A stretch of 64,000 nt of DNA, taken from positions 310,001-374,000 of the forward strand of contig NZ_JAAABN010000001.1 of the NCBI RefSeq assembly GCF_011516765.1, in the 5' to 3' direction. The notes beneath the pieces are model-generated. The model did no database searches, was not told the DNA's origin, and saw nothing but the letters and a program-made list of their open reading frames with translations. Made by a program: the position numbers and the translations under genes. Position 1 is the first letter of the stretch, and every line of letters begins with the position of its first letter. This document shows, piece after piece, positions 17,794 through 26,296 of this stretch. The DNA comes from Acetobacter sicerae. Lineage in GTDB: Bacteria; Pseudomonadota; Alphaproteobacteria; Acetobacterales; Acetobacteraceae.

Positions 17794-19074
17794 ATGTCCG
17801 TTGAAGCCATCGAAAAGTTCATCAGCGACAAGACCCGTTTTGCCGGTATCAAGCGGGATTACACCGCGCAGGATGTGGCGAAGCTCTCCGGGTCGTTCAC
17901 CGTCGAACACACGATCGCACGGATGGGCGCCGAGCGCCTGTGGAAACTGCTGCATGAAGAGCCCTACATCAACTCGCTTGGCGCGCTTACAGGCAATCAG
18001 GCCATGCAGCAGGTCAAGGCAGGCCTGAAGGCCATCTACCTTTCCGGCTGGCAGGTTGCGGCGGACGCGAACCTTGCGGGGCAGATGTACCCCGACCAGT
18101 CGCTCTACCCGGCCAACTCCGTGCCGAACGTGGTATCGCGCATCAACAACGCCCTGCGTCGTTGTGACGAGATCGCGACTCTGGAAGGCAAGGGCGACAA
18201 GACCTACTGGATGGCCCCGATCGTGGCCGATGCGGAAGCGGGTTTCGGCGGTGCGCTGAACGTGTTCGAACTGATGCGCTCCATGATTTCGGCTGGTGCG
18301 GCAGGCGTTCACTTCGAGGACCAGCTTGCATCAGAGAAGAAGTGCGGTCACCTCGGCGGCAAGGTGCTGATCCCCATTTCACAGCACCTGCGTTCGCTGA
18401 ACTCCGCCCGTCTGGCCGCCGATGTCGAGCGCACGCCGACCCTGCTGGTCTGCCGCACGGACGCCCATTCCGCGCAGCTTCTCACGTCGGACGTGGACGA
18501 GCGCGACCGCCCGTTCCTCTCCGGCGAGCGCACGGCGGAAGGTTTCTTCCGGATCAAGGAGGGTCTCGGCGTCGAATACGCGATCGCCCGTTGCGAGGCC
18601 TACGCGCCGTATGCCGACCTGCTGTGGTGGGAGACGTCCGAGCCGAACCTGAAGGAAGCCGAGCAGTTCGCCGAGGCGATCCACAAGAAGTTCCCCGGCA
18701 AGCTTCTGGCCTACAACTGCTCGCCCTCTTTCAACTGGAAGAAGAAACTTTCGGAAAAGGAGATTGCCGAATACCAGAAGACCATCGGCAAAATGGGTTA
18801 CAAATACCAGTTCGTCACGCTTGCGGGCTTCCACGCACTGAACTTCTCCATGTTCCAGCTTGCGAAAGGCTACGCCGAGCGCGGCATGGCGGCCTACTCC
18901 GAGTTGCAGCAGGCCGAGTTCGCGGCGGAGCCGGAAGGCTACACCGCAACCCGCCATCAGCGCGAGGTGGGTACGAGCTGGTTCGACGCCGTCGCCACAA
19001 CGGCCAGCGGCGGTCAGTCCTCCACAACGGCCATGCACGGCTCCACCGAGCATGACCAGTTCCACCATCACTGA
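17794..19074 (+). CDS. aceA: Isocitrate lyase
   Basis: Glyoxylate-shunt enzyme cleaving isocitrate to succinate and glyoxylate; lets the cell grow on acetate or ethanol carbon. 426 residues, the length of the short bacterial isoform. The catalytic loop KKCGH is at 182-186 with nucleophile Cys184; substrate and Mg sites appear as ADAEAGFGG (145-153), HFEDQ (173-177) and [12 protein letters not shown] 17794 has AAGGA with eight-base spacing. glcB follows after 175 bases on the same strand. The tail ends HDQFHHH, a natural His-rich end with no known meaning. Confidence 0.98.
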   Translation: MSVEAIEKFISDKTRFAGIKRDYTAQDVAKLSGSFTVEHTIARMGAERLWKLLHEEPYINSLGALTGNQAMQQVKAGLKAIYLSGWQVAADANLAGQMYPDQSLYPANSVPNVVSRINNALRRCDEIATLEGKGDKTYWMAPIVADAEAGFGGALNVFELMRSMISAGAAGVHFEDQLASEKKCGHLGGKVLIPISQHLRSLNSARLAADVERTPTLLVCRTDAHSAQLLTSDVDERDRPFLSGERTAEGFFRIKEGLGVEYAIARCEAYAPYADLLWWETSEPNLKEAEQFAEAIHKKFPGKLLAYNCSPSFNWKKKLSEKEIAEYQKTIGKMGYKYQFVTLAGFHALNFSMFQLAKGYAERGMAAYSELQQAEFAAEPEGYTATRHQREVGTSWFDAVATTASGGQSSTTAMHGSTEHDQFHHH

Positions 19075-19249
19075 CCACTGAACTCCCGCGCCGGAGCCGA
19101 TCCGGCGCACATCGTCCCGTCCAGCTGCGGAGGCGGGCGGGACGATGGTCCTCATTTCATCGAAGCAGCCGTGGCGTTTTTCTGCCCCTCCCTATGCATC
19201 CAGAACAGGGCATCCAGCAGCGAAACGTCACGGCCTCGGAGACACGACC

Positions 19250-21469
19250 ATGACCACGCATATCCAGATTGAAGGCATCAGCATCGATCGCGGTCTTCAC
19301 ACATTCGTCAACACCGAAGTGCTACCGGAAACGGGCGTTTCGCAGGAGACGTTCTGGGCCGGGGTAGCCGGTCTTGTCGCCGAATACTCCCCCAGGATTC
19401 GTCACGCACTCGCACAGCGCGACCGGCTCCAGAAAGCGATCGACAATTTCCTGATCGGCAGCAGCGGCACGGATATGCACCTCCGCACCCGCTTCATGCG
19501 CGAGATCGGATATGTCGAGGAACTGCCGCCGAAATTCACGGTTTCCACCCAGAATGTGGACGCGGAGATCGGCCGGATTGCCGGACCGCAGCTTGTGGTG
19601 CCCGTCAACAACGCCCGCTACGCCCTGAACGCCGCCAATGCGCGCTGGGGCAGTCTGTATGACGCGCTCTACGGCACGGACGCCCTGCCCCAGACGCCGC
19701 CTTTCCAGTGTGGGACGGAATATAATCCGTTGCGTGGGCGTATCGTCGTCCGTCGCGCCAAGCTATTCCTTGATGAGACAGTGCCGCTGCTCATCGGCAG
19801 TCATGCCGATACGTTGTCCTACTATGTGCATCACGGTGAACTGCACGCGAAGCTCGAATGCGGCCGCACGACGGGACTGAAGCACCCGACGCAGTTCGCC
19901 GGTTTCGCAGGACCACCATCAGAGCCACGCGCTGTGCTGTTCAACAATCGCGGTCTGCATATCGAGCTGAAGATCGACCGCGCCTCCACCGTCGGCAGTG
20001 TGGACAAGGCTGGCATTGCGGACGTGATCGTGGAAGCCGCGATGAGCACCATCATGGACTGCGAGGACAGCGTCGCCGCCGTGGACGCACAGGACAAGGT
20101 GCTGGTCTATCGTAACTGGCTTGGGCTGATGCGCGGCACGCTGACCGCTGCGGTCCCGCGCAACGGCAAGGTGACGACCCGCGCGCTCTCGGAAGACCGA
20201 CGTTACACGGCCCCGGACGGCGCTCCACTGATCCTGCATGGCCGCAGCCTGATGCTGGTCCGCACCGTTGGCCATCACATGTTCACGGACATGGTGCTGG
20301 ATGCCGAGGGTAACGAGACACCGGAAGGCGTGATCGACGCCGCGATCCTGTCCGCCATCGCCCTGCATGATCTGCGCGGCAACAGCCCGGTCCGCAACAG
20401 CCGCATGGGCTCGATCTACCTCGTTCGACCGAAGATGCACGGCTCGCAGGAAGTCGCGCTGTCCGACGCCATCTTCACGTCGGTTGAAGAGATTCTGTCC
20501 CTGCCCCGCAACACGATCAAGATGGGCATCATGGACGAGGAGCGGCGCACGAGCTGCAACCTTGCCGCCTGTATCAATGCAGCTCGCGAGCGCGTGTTCT
20601 TCATCAACACAGGTTTCCTCGACCGCACGGGCGACGAAATCCACACCTGCATGAAGGCCGGAGCCGTCGTGCGGAAAGGCGACATGAAAAAGGAGCCGTG
20701 GATCAGGGCCTACGAGCAGCGCAACGTCGCCATCGGCCTGGAATGTGGCCTGGGCATCGGCCCGCGTGGCCATGGGCAGATCGGCAAGGGCATGTGGGCG
20801 ATCCCCGACCGGATGGCCGACATGCTGGAGCAGAAGGGGGCGCAGATGCGGGCGGGCGCCAGCACGGCGTGGATTCCCTCTCCTACAGCGGCCACTCTTC
20901 ACGCTCTGCATTATCATCAGGTGGATGTGATGGAGGTCCAGAAGGAACTCAGATATCACGCGCCTCTGCCGATGGAAGACCTGCTGTCCCTTCCCCTCGC
21001 TCAGGGTGCGCACTGGTCGGAAGAGGAGATCGCCGCCGAACTCGACACCAATCTCCAGAGCATTCTCGGCTATGTGGTGCGCTGGGTGGATATGGGGGTC
21101 GGCTGTTCCAGAGTGCCTGACCTGAACAATGTCGGACTGATGGAAGATCGCGCCACACTCCGGATTTCCTCGCAGCATGTCGCCAACTGGCTGATGCACG
21201 GGGTCGTGTCGGAAGCGCAGGTCGAAGCCGCGCTCATCCGCATGGCGCGGATGGTGGACGAGCAGAATCAGGATGAGGCCGGTTACATCCCGCTCTCCAC
21301 CCATCAGGACGGTCCCGCGTTCATGGCGGCCCGCGAACTGGTGTTCGACGGCGCACGCCAGCCGAACGGCTACACGGAGAGCATCCTCCACAGACGACGC
21401 AGGGAGGCCAAGCGCCGCCACCGCATCGAAGGGGTCACACAGGAAGACATGGAATTCGCCGCCGACTGA
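19250..21469 (+). CDS. glcB: Malate synthase G
   Basis: Condenses glyoxylate with acetyl-CoA to malate, the second shunt step. 739 residues, matching the large monomeric G isoform (about 720-730). Recognisable regions: MDCEDSVAAVDAQDK with the metal-binding acidic residues, RNWLGLMRGTL, the PKMHGSQEVA stretch, LPRNTIKMGIMDEERRTS, and NTGFLDRTGDEIHT. ATG 19250 is chosen because GGAG precedes it; open frame continues 105 bases upstream but without protein character. Its location behind aceA under the ScfR/RamB-like regulator shows a dedicated acetate-use operon. Confidence 0.98.
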   Translation: MTTHIQIEGISIDRGLHTFVNTEVLPETGVSQETFWAGVAGLVAEYSPRIRHALAQRDRLQKAIDNFLIGSSGTDMHLRTRFMREIGYVEELPPKFTVSTQNVDAEIGRIAGPQLVVPVNNARYALNAANARWGSLYDALYGTDALPQTPPFQCGTEYNPLRGRIVVRRAKLFLDETVPLLIGSHADTLSYYVHHGELHAKLECGRTTGLKHPTQFAGFAGPPSEPRAVLFNNRGLHIELKIDRASTVGSVDKAGIADVIVEAAMSTIMDCEDSVAAVDAQDKVLVYRNWLGLMRGTLTAAVPRNGKVTTRALSEDRRYTAPDGAPLILHGRSLMLVRTVGHHMFTDMVLDAEGNETPEGVIDAAILSAIALHDLRGNSPVRNSRMGSIYLVRPKMHGSQEVALSDAIFTSVEEILSLPRNTIKMGIMDEERRTSCNLAACINAARERVFFINTGFLDRTGDEIHTCMKAGAVVRKGDMKKEPWIRAYEQRNVAIGLECGLGIGPRGHGQIGKGMWAIPDRMADMLEQKGAQMRAGASTAWIPSPTAATLHALHYHQVDVMEVQKELRYHAPLPMEDLLSLPLAQGAHWSEEEIAAELDTNLQSILGYVVRWVDMGVGCSRVPDLNNVGLMEDRATLRISSQHVANWLMHGVVSEAQVEAALIRMARMVDEQNQDEAGYIPLSTHQDGPAFMAARELVFDGARQPNGYTESILHRRRREAKRRHRIEGVTQEDMEFAAD

Positions 21470-21506
21470 AGGCGGCCCATTCCTTCCAATGTGACGGACC
21501 AGCGCG

Positions 21507-21542
21507 AGGCGTTCCGGCCGGTTCCCGGGGGCCGGAACGCCT
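21507..21542 (+). terminator. Hairpin after glcB
   Basis: AGGCGTTCCGGCC (21507-21519) pairs with GGCCGGAACGCCT (21530-21542), a 13-base GC-rich stem 38 bases past the glcB stop. No strong T-run follows, so it may be an mRNA 3'-end stabiliser or an attenuating terminator between glcB and lrgA. Confidence 0.65.
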
Positions 21543-21622
21543 TCCCGTTAGCGGGGCGCGCAAATGTGGTTTGCCAGTTATCGGGTTCCGGGCAAGATGA
21601 AGGCCCGCCCCCCTCATGAACC

Positions 21623-21679
21623 GGGGCGCATCGGACGCCCGGATCACGGCTTTTCCGGTCCGGGCGTCCGATGCGCCCC
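21623..21679 (+). repeat. Perfect 21-base inverted repeat in the lrgA leader
   Basis: Positions 21623-21643 are perfectly complementary to 21659-21679, with a 15-base loop. The arm contains GGGGCGCATCGGACGCCCGG. It ends 18 bases before the lrgA ATG (21698), so in the mRNA it would sit just upstream of the start, or act as a terminator with the A-rich run after it. Such a long exact repeat is unlikely by chance. Confidence 0.8.
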
Positions 21680-21697
21680 CAAGAAAAAGAAAAAGCC

Positions 21698-22114
21698 ATG
21701 CCGGAAGCCTTCCTTATCCTGATCCTGTTCCAGCTTCTGGGGTCCGCGCTACAGATGGTTCTGCATCTGCCGGTCCCCGGTCCGGTTATCGGCATGTTCC
21801 TGCTGGCCGCCGCCCTGCTCTGGAAACGCAGCCGGACACGGACGGACGGACCCAAAGCTTCTTCCTTTGACACCCCAGCCCTATCCTCGCTGTCCCGAAC
21901 CCTGATCGCCTGCCTTGGCCTGCTGTTCGTCCCGGCCGGTGTCGGCCTGGTCACGCAGATGCCGGTGCTGCTCGCCAACGGACTCCCGATCGCCGTGGCG
22001 CTCTTTGGCTCTACGCTTCTCGGACTGATGGTGACGGCGTTCGTGATGCACAGGGCGACCCATGATCGCCCCTCGCCAGAACGCATTCCAGACACAGGCG
22101 GACAGGTGCTCTGA
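21698..22114 (+). CDS. CidA/LrgA-family membrane protein
   Basis: 138 residues with four predicted helices. The signature LPVPGPVIGMFLLAAALLW (about 24-42) and LLFVPAGVGLV (about 75-85) define the CidA/LrgA holin-like family. With LrgB it forms a membrane complex; members have been linked to murein hydrolase control in staphylococci, to pyruvate uptake in Bacillus, and to glycolate/glycerate transport by the plant fusion PLGG1. The start at 21698 is placed beyond the long hairpin; an ATG at 21671 lies within its right arm. Only two bases separate it from lrgB. Confidence 0.88.
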   Translation: MPEAFLILILFQLLGSALQMVLHLPVPGPVIGMFLLAAALLWKRSRTRTDGPKASSFDTPALSSLSRTLIACLGLLFVPAGVGLVTQMPVLLANGLPIAVALFGSTLLGLMVTAFVMHRATHDRPSPERIPDTGGQVL

Positions 22115-22116
22115 CA

Positions 22117-22860
22117 ATGCAGTCACTTTCTCACACGCTTCATCAGATTTACGCGCGTTTTCTTCCCGAGCCGAACATGGAAACCCTGTTCTGGCTGAGC
22201 GTGACGCTCGCGGTTTTCGCGCTGGGCGTCCGGTTGCAGATCCGGCTGGGTCGTGCGCCGTGGGCCAATCCGGTGCTGTTTGCGATCGCTTTCGTTGCGC
22301 TGGGCCTTCTGGTCACGGAAACGCCCTACGCGACGTATTTTGAGTCAGTGAAGATCATCAACTTTCTGCTTGGCCCTGCCACTGTCGCGTTGGCCATTCC
22401 GCTGGCGGATTCAATCCGTCTCGTCACCCGCAGTCTTCCCGCCATGACACTGGCGCTGCTGGCCGGGTCCGTGACGTCGGTGGTCAGCGGGATCGTTCTC
22501 GTTCTGCTTCTGGGCGGCTCGCATGAGGTCGCCCTGTCCATGGCCCCAAAGGCCGTGACGACGCCGATCGCCATCGCCATCACCACACAGATCGGTGGAA
22601 TTCCGGCGCTGACGGCGGCCTTCGCCATTCTGGGCGGCATCATCGCGGCGATGATCGGGGAGACAATCCTGCGACGGCTCGGGATTACGGACTGGCGGGC
22701 GCATGGGCTGGCGGCGGGCATTGCAGGCAGCGGGATCGCGGCGGCTCAGGTGGCTCAGCGCGACCCCGTGGGAGCCGCTTTTGCGGCGCTGGGGATCGGG
22801 CTGAACGGACTGGTGACGGCAATCATTGTGCCGCTGATCCTGTATTTTCTGCCCGGATAA
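22117..22860 (+). CDS. LrgB-family membrane protein
   Basis: 247 residues with about six to seven helices. Conserved LrgB segments: NFLLGPATVALAIPL (about 84-98), SMAPKAVTTPIAIAI (about 145-159), and the C-terminal HGLAAGIAGSGIAAAQVAQ. It is the partner of the LrgA-like protein, translated directly after it. The pair is placed behind glcB on the same strand, which favours a role with small carboxylates such as glycolate or pyruvate over a lysis role; that is inference. Confidence 0.9.
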   Translation: MQSLSHTLHQIYARFLPEPNMETLFWLSVTLAVFALGVRLQIRLGRAPWANPVLFAIAFVALGLLVTETPYATYFESVKIINFLLGPATVALAIPLADSIRLVTRSLPAMTLALLAGSVTSVVSGIVLVLLLGGSHEVALSMAPKAVTTPIAIAITTQIGGIPALTAAFAILGGIIAAMIGETILRRLGITDWRAHGLAAGIAGSGIAAAQVAQRDPVGAAFAALGIGLNGLVTAIIVPLILYFLPG

Positions 22861-22866
22861 AAGGTT

Positions 22867-22908
22867 GTTTCAGAATGCCGCTTTTTCAAAAAAACGGTCT
22901 TCTGAAAC
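22867..22908 (+). terminator. Imperfect 42-base hairpin after lrgB
   Basis: GTTTCAGAA (22867-22875) pairs with TTCTGAAAC (22900-22908); inside it CCG/CGG and TTTTT/AAAAA continue the pairing with a few mismatches. Begins six bases past the lrgB stop. Likely the transcript end, although no T-run follows the outer stem. Confidence 0.5.
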
Positions 22909-23075
22909 GGTTTGAAGAAATGCTCAATAAAATTCCTTGGTGTTTGAGCCAGCTGCGTTGAGGCTTAAGGAATAAATCCGTTCTCCAAGCATCGTCGCCC
23001 TGTTATCACACCTGTCCATTTCTCTTTTTCAGGAAAAACCTTCACGACACAGAAGAAATTTCATTGAGAAAACAG

Positions 23076-23582
23076 CTATTGTTCGTTTTTTTCTTTATCT
23101 CCATCAACATGCTCCTTCACAGTCGGCTTCCCATCTCTCGTAAGCTTTTCGGTGCGCAGAACGGCAATTTTCTGAATAATCTGTTTCTTTACTTTGGACA
23201 GTGCTGCGACAAGAATCCGGTCCATACCGGTCTTTCGCAGAATAAGCCGCATATGAAGGGGCAGATGATCAATGACAATATTGGCTATTTTCGCAATGAT
23301 CAGTTCGTCGGCGATGATTTCAAAGGCTGCTGAGCCAGCAATTTTCGAAATCGCCGCTTCAATGTAGGGCCAATATTTTCTGATGATCGCAGCCTCTTTC
23401 AGGGACAGGGTTTTGTTCCTGAACCAGGCAGCATTTCCTCTGACATCCGTTATTTTCCTTAAAGAGGCTGAAACCTTTGCGCGAACCCGTTTGTTTCCAT
23501 TTTTTTCTTCGGGATATAACGACACATCACTCTCCGTGTCTGTCTGGTCGGCAGGACGAACTTCCCGTTCTTCGGAGATCAT
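23076..23582 (-). CDS. Hypothetical protein (168 aa)
   Basis: Not recognised. The N-terminal 50 residues are charged and probably disordered; residues 60-150 form an alternating hydrophobic/basic pattern (AIIRKYWPYIEAAISKIAG, LVAALSKVKKQIIQKI) typical of long amphipathic helices; the tail is Lys/Glu-rich. No signal peptide or membrane helix is clear. The codon use looks like its neighbours, and the protein-like periodicity argues for a real gene. It lies between lrgB and mscL, reading toward lrgB. Confidence 0.5.
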   Translation of the reverse strand: MISEEREVRPADQTDTESDVSLYPEEKNGNKRVRAKVSASLRKITDVRGNAAWFRNKTLSLKEAAIIRKYWPYIEAAISKIAGSAAFEIIADELIIAKIANIVIDHLPLHMRLILRKTGMDRILVAALSKVKKQIIQKIAVLRTEKLTRDGKPTVKEHVDGDKEKNEQ

Positions 23583-23687
23583 AAAATTTTTCCATTTCCC
23601 AAAGAATTTTCATGAAATGCTGCCCTGCTTAACAGTCAGATCCTGTTGTGGGCAAAACAACTTCACCCGCCATCCAAAGCCGCAGAC

Positions 23688-23716
23688 AAAAAAAGAGGAG
23701 CCGAGGCTCCTCTTTT
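23688..23716 (-). terminator. Terminator of mscL
   Basis: AAAAGAGGAGCC (23691-23702) pairs with GGCTCCTCTTTT (23705-23716); on the minus strand the stem is followed by seven T residues. A textbook rho-independent terminator 27 bases past the mscL stop. Confidence 0.88.
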
Positions 23717-23742
23717 CTACAGTCTCATACGGACAGGCGGTA

Positions 23743-24207
23743 TCAGCTGTGTGTCTGCTGATGAACAATCGCGTCCCGGATATCCTGGAGCAGGAGTTCG
23801 CTTTTCGTCGGCGGAGGCGGAGCTACCGGCTCTTCAGCCTGCTTCGTGTGCAGCTTGGACAGAAGGCGCACCATCCAGAAGATGACAATGGCGACGATCA
23901 GGAACTGGATAACAGCGTTGATGAAGACACCGTAGTTGAGGGTGACCGCACCAGCTTTCTGTGCTGCATCCAGTGTCGGCTCGACAGGACCTTTAAGCGT
24001 CACGAACAGATTGCTGAAATCAATGCCGCCTGTGGCCAGACCAAGCACCGGATTGAACACGTCCTTGACCAGACTGTTCACAATCGCCGTAAAGGCTGCA
24101 CCGATGATGACACCGACGGCCATATCAACGACATTGCCCCGCATAATGAAGGCTTTGAAGTCATTGACCCAACCGGGTGTATGCACAGCAAGTTTCTTGT
24201 CTGCCAT
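23743..24207 (-). CDS. mscL: Large-conductance mechanosensitive channel
   Basis: 154-residue pentameric channel that opens under membrane tension and saves the cell from osmotic downshock. N-terminal amphipathic segment and TM1: DFKAFIMRGNVVDMAVGVIIG (shortened here) matches the highly conserved MscL pore helix; TM2 is FINAVIQFLIVAIVIFWMVR (about 95-114). A cytoplasmic helix follows after a Pro-rich linker (PVAPPPPTKSE). The periplasmic loop is slightly longer than in E. coli MscL (136 aa), as is common in Alphaproteobacteria. Single gene with its own terminator. Confidence 0.97.
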   Translation of the reverse strand: MADKKLAVHTPGWVNDFKAFIMRGNVVDMAVGVIIGAAFTAIVNSLVKDVFNPVLGLATGGIDFSNLFVTLKGPVEPTLDAAQKAGAVTLNYGVFINAVIQFLIVAIVIFWMVRLLSKLHTKQAEEPVAPPPPTKSELLLQDIRDAIVHQQTHS

Positions 24208-24484
24208 GAGATCCTCTAAAAAATTATGTAGCCTGTCTTACCGACTGTCTGCGTAGATTTACAACAATAGATTAACCTTATGGCAACAAATAGGCCAGGA
24301 AATTGGTTTTGGAGCACATCAAGTAAAAAATCCATTAAAGAGTTTTCCGGCTGAGCAGCCTCGACCGTGCGCAGAAATTGCCAGTTTTCCCCGCTTTCTT
24401 CGTTGCCATCCCTGCCTGATCCGCCTATACGTGCGCGATCCATTCCCGGTCGGCATCGGGAACTTTTTCTTAGAGAGCGTTGAA

Positions 24485-24712
24485 ATGAAACAGAACATTC
24501 ACCCCGACTATCACGAGGTCAACATCATCATGACCGACGGCACCGAATACAAAACGTATTCGTGCATGGGTTCCGCTGGTGACACCCTGCGTCTTGATAT
24601 CGACCCGAAGTCTCATCCGGCATGGACAGGCGTCCAGCGCATGATCGACAGCGGAGGTCAGGTGGCCAAGTTCAACAAGCGCTTTGCAGGCATTGGCAAG
24701 CGCGCCTCCTGA
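24485..24712 (+). CDS. rpmE: 50S ribosomal protein L31
   Basis: 75 residues: [20 protein letters not shown] start and the [12 protein letters not shown] motif identify bL31. Only a single Cys (YSCMGSAGD) is present instead of the four-Cys zinc ribbon, so this is the zinc-free form typical of the group. ATG 24485 has GAGAG upstream; the in-frame ATG at 24431 would add a run with no L31 similarity. Two hairpins follow the stop. Confidence 0.96.
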   Translation: MKQNIHPDYHEVNIIMTDGTEYKTYSCMGSAGDTLRLDIDPKSHPAWTGVQRMIDSGGQVAKFNKRFAGIGKRAS

Positions 24713-24723
24713 GAAAAGGATGA

Positions 24724-24800
24724 CCGTGAAAAGAACTTTTCTTTTCACGGATAAGCCGGAAAAACCCTGCACCGTAGCCCGGTCGCAGGGTTTTTCTTTT
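24724..24800 (+). terminator. Double hairpin terminator after rpmE
   Basis: CCGTGAAAAG/CTTTTCACGG (24724-24750), then GAAAAACCCTGC (24759-24770) pairing with GCAGGGTTTTTC (24785-24796) and a T-rich tail. The second is a strong rho-independent terminator. Confidence 0.88.
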
Positions 24801-24853
24801 TTCGACTGAACGTCTGGACTGCCGTCCTGTCAGACCCGGTCGACGATTTTCGC

Positions 24854-24882
24854 TTGACCCCATCGCAAGCGGCGGCCATTAC
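24854..24882 (+). promoter_or_regulatory. Possible trcR promoter
   Basis: TTGACC (24854-24859), a 17-base spacer, CATTAC (24877-24882). It is followed by a GC-rich 115-base leader to the trcR start. Visual match only. Confidence 0.4.
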
Positions 24883-24999
24883 CGTACATAACAGCGCGCC
24901 GGCAGGCACGCAGGGACGGGCCGGCGAGGCCCTCGCCCGTACAAACCGATCCCGGTGCCTGCGTGAGCGCCAAGAGACCACGCAGCAACAGGATCGATG

Positions 25000-25575
25000 A
25001 TGAGCACGCTTCCTCTTATGCCCAAAGCGACGGCCGTCTGGCTGATCGAAAAGACGGCTCTGACCTTCACGCAGGTTGCTGAATTCTGCGGCATGCATCC
25101 TCTGGAAGTGCAGGCCATCGCTGATGGTGAAGTTGCGCAGGGAATCGTCGGATATGACCCGGTCGCCAACCGTCAGGTCACAGCGGAAGAAATCAGCCGG
25201 TGTGAGGCGGATCCGAACGCAAAACTGAAAATTCTTTCGACGGTCAATCCTGTGAAGCGTCGCGCCAAAGGCGCGCGTTACACACCTGTCGCCCGCCGCA
25301 ATGACCGCCCGGACGGTATCGCTTTTCTTCTGCGCAACTTCCCGCAGATTCAGGATCAGCAGATCGCCAAGCTGCTCGGGACAACCAAGGACACCATCGC
25401 CAAGGTTCGTGACCGCCAGCACTGGAACAGCCAGAACATCAAGCCACGTGACCCGGTGACACTCGGCCTGTGCAGCCAGATGGATCTCAACGCTGCCGTC
25501 GCGGCCGCCAATGAACGCCTGACGCGCGAAGGGCAGGAAGTGCCCCAGCCCATGCCGATCGAAAGCGAAGACTGA
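25000..25575 (+). CDS. trcR: DUF1013 protein, TrcR-type cell-cycle regulator
   Basis: 191 residues (ATG 25000; the adjacent ATG at 24997 is equally possible, AGGA precedes both). The protein begins with a short helix-turn-helix-like region (PKATAVWLIEKTALTFTQVA, EFCGMHPLEVQAIADGE) and later has RNFPQIQDQQIAKLLGTTKD and a second HTH-like helix. This is the alphaproteobacterial DUF1013 family, annotated as cell cycle transcriptional regulator TrcR. Direct evidence of DNA targets cannot be read here. Symbol follows family convention. A GC hairpin (CAGGCTGCGTC/GACGCAGCCTG, about 25584-25616) follows. Confidence 0.85.
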   Translation: MSTLPLMPKATAVWLIEKTALTFTQVAEFCGMHPLEVQAIADGEVAQGIVGYDPVANRQVTAEEISRCEADPNAKLKILSTVNPVKRRAKGARYTPVARRNDRPDGIAFLLRNFPQIQDQQIAKLLGTTKDTIAKVRDRQHWNSQNIKPRDPVTLGLCSQMDLNAAVAAANERLTREGQEVPQPMPIESED

Positions 25576-25631
25576 GAAATATCGCAGGCTGCGTCTGACT
25601 TCACGGACGCAGCCTGTCGCAAGTCATCACA

Positions 25632-25802
25632 TCAGGACATGGCCCTGACACGATCCATTTCCTCCTTGAGCGTGAGTTTCTGCAATTTAAGGCGCATCAG
25701 TACATGCTGATCCGGCATGGGGCGATGTCCTTCGTCGTGGATTTTTGCATCAAGGACAGAGTGCCGACGGCTGAGGCTCTCAAGGCGTGACTGCTTGCTC
25801 AT
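25632..25802 (-). CDS. YdcH-like small protein (DUF465)
   Basis: The minus strand from ATG 25802 encodes 56 residues, MSKQSRLESLSRRHSVLDAK to VRAMS. The pattern of an N-terminal helix with RLESLSRRHSVLDAKI, then a short loop and a LKLQKLTLKEEMDR helix, matches DUF465 (YdcH/SlyX-like coiled-coil hairpins), common alphaproteobacterial small proteins of unknown role. It lies convergent to trcR and is below the length limit of many gene finders. Confidence 0.75.
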   Translation of the reverse strand: MSKQSRLESLSRRHSVLDAKIHDEGHRPMPDQHVLMRLKLQKLTLKEEMDRVRAMS

Positions 25803-26057
25803 TGTTTCACTCTCCGATTGGATAGTTGCAACACGCCGATGCTAGCGCTGTCTGTCACCAATCTGACATGAAAAATTGCTCATGTTACGCAGTTTATTTT
25901 TATCCTGAGCCGCATTCTTCCCTCGGAAGAAGATTCTGGCCTCTGGTGTAAGACAATCCGTTGGCTTAACGTGACAAAGATCAGGGCTGATGGTCTCACG
26001 GATGTGTAAAGCGGGTGTTCGTGATGAATATCACTGGACGAGAATGCCGGAGGTGCG

Positions 26058-26258
26058 ATGCTGAGTGATCGGGAAAGTATGCTGCGCAGACTTCATGAAC
26101 TGCGGAGCGAACATCGTGATCTGGATACGGTCATTGACCGTCTGGTTCACGAACCGATGGATCATCTCCAGCTTCAGAGGCTGAAGAAACGCAAACTCCT
26201 CCTCAAGGATGAGATTGCGTGGATCGAGAGTCATCTTATTCCGGATAACATTGCGTAA
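26058..26258 (+). CDS. YdcH-like small protein (DUF465)
   Basis: 66 residues, a helical hairpin: LRRLHELRSEHRDLDTVIDR, then the PMDHLQLQRLKKRKLLLKDE second helix with the family's conserved basic LKKRKL. Function unknown. It lies 38 bases upstream of purE on the same strand and may be cotranscribed. A second, more divergent DUF465 gene lies 250 bases away in the opposite direction. Confidence 0.83.
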   Translation: MLSDRESMLRRLHELRSEHRDLDTVIDRLVHEPMDHLQLQRLKKRKLLLKDEIAWIESHLIPDNIA

Positions 26259-26296
26259 CAGCAATGGTCTGATCAGGTTCCGAGATTTGAGAGATC

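Noticed and set aside
19919..21421. A 500-codon open frame antisense to glcB
   Set aside because: GC-rich coding DNA gives long antisense frames; its translation is His/Arg-rich without any motif, and glcB on the other strand is unmistakable.
23383..24219. A 278-codon plus-strand frame over mscL and the hypothetical gene
   Set aside because: It is antisense to mscL, which has clear family motifs and a terminator on the minus strand.
24713..24999. Riboswitch in the trcR leader
   Set aside because: The paired elements are explained by the rpmE terminators, and no known riboswitch core was recognised.
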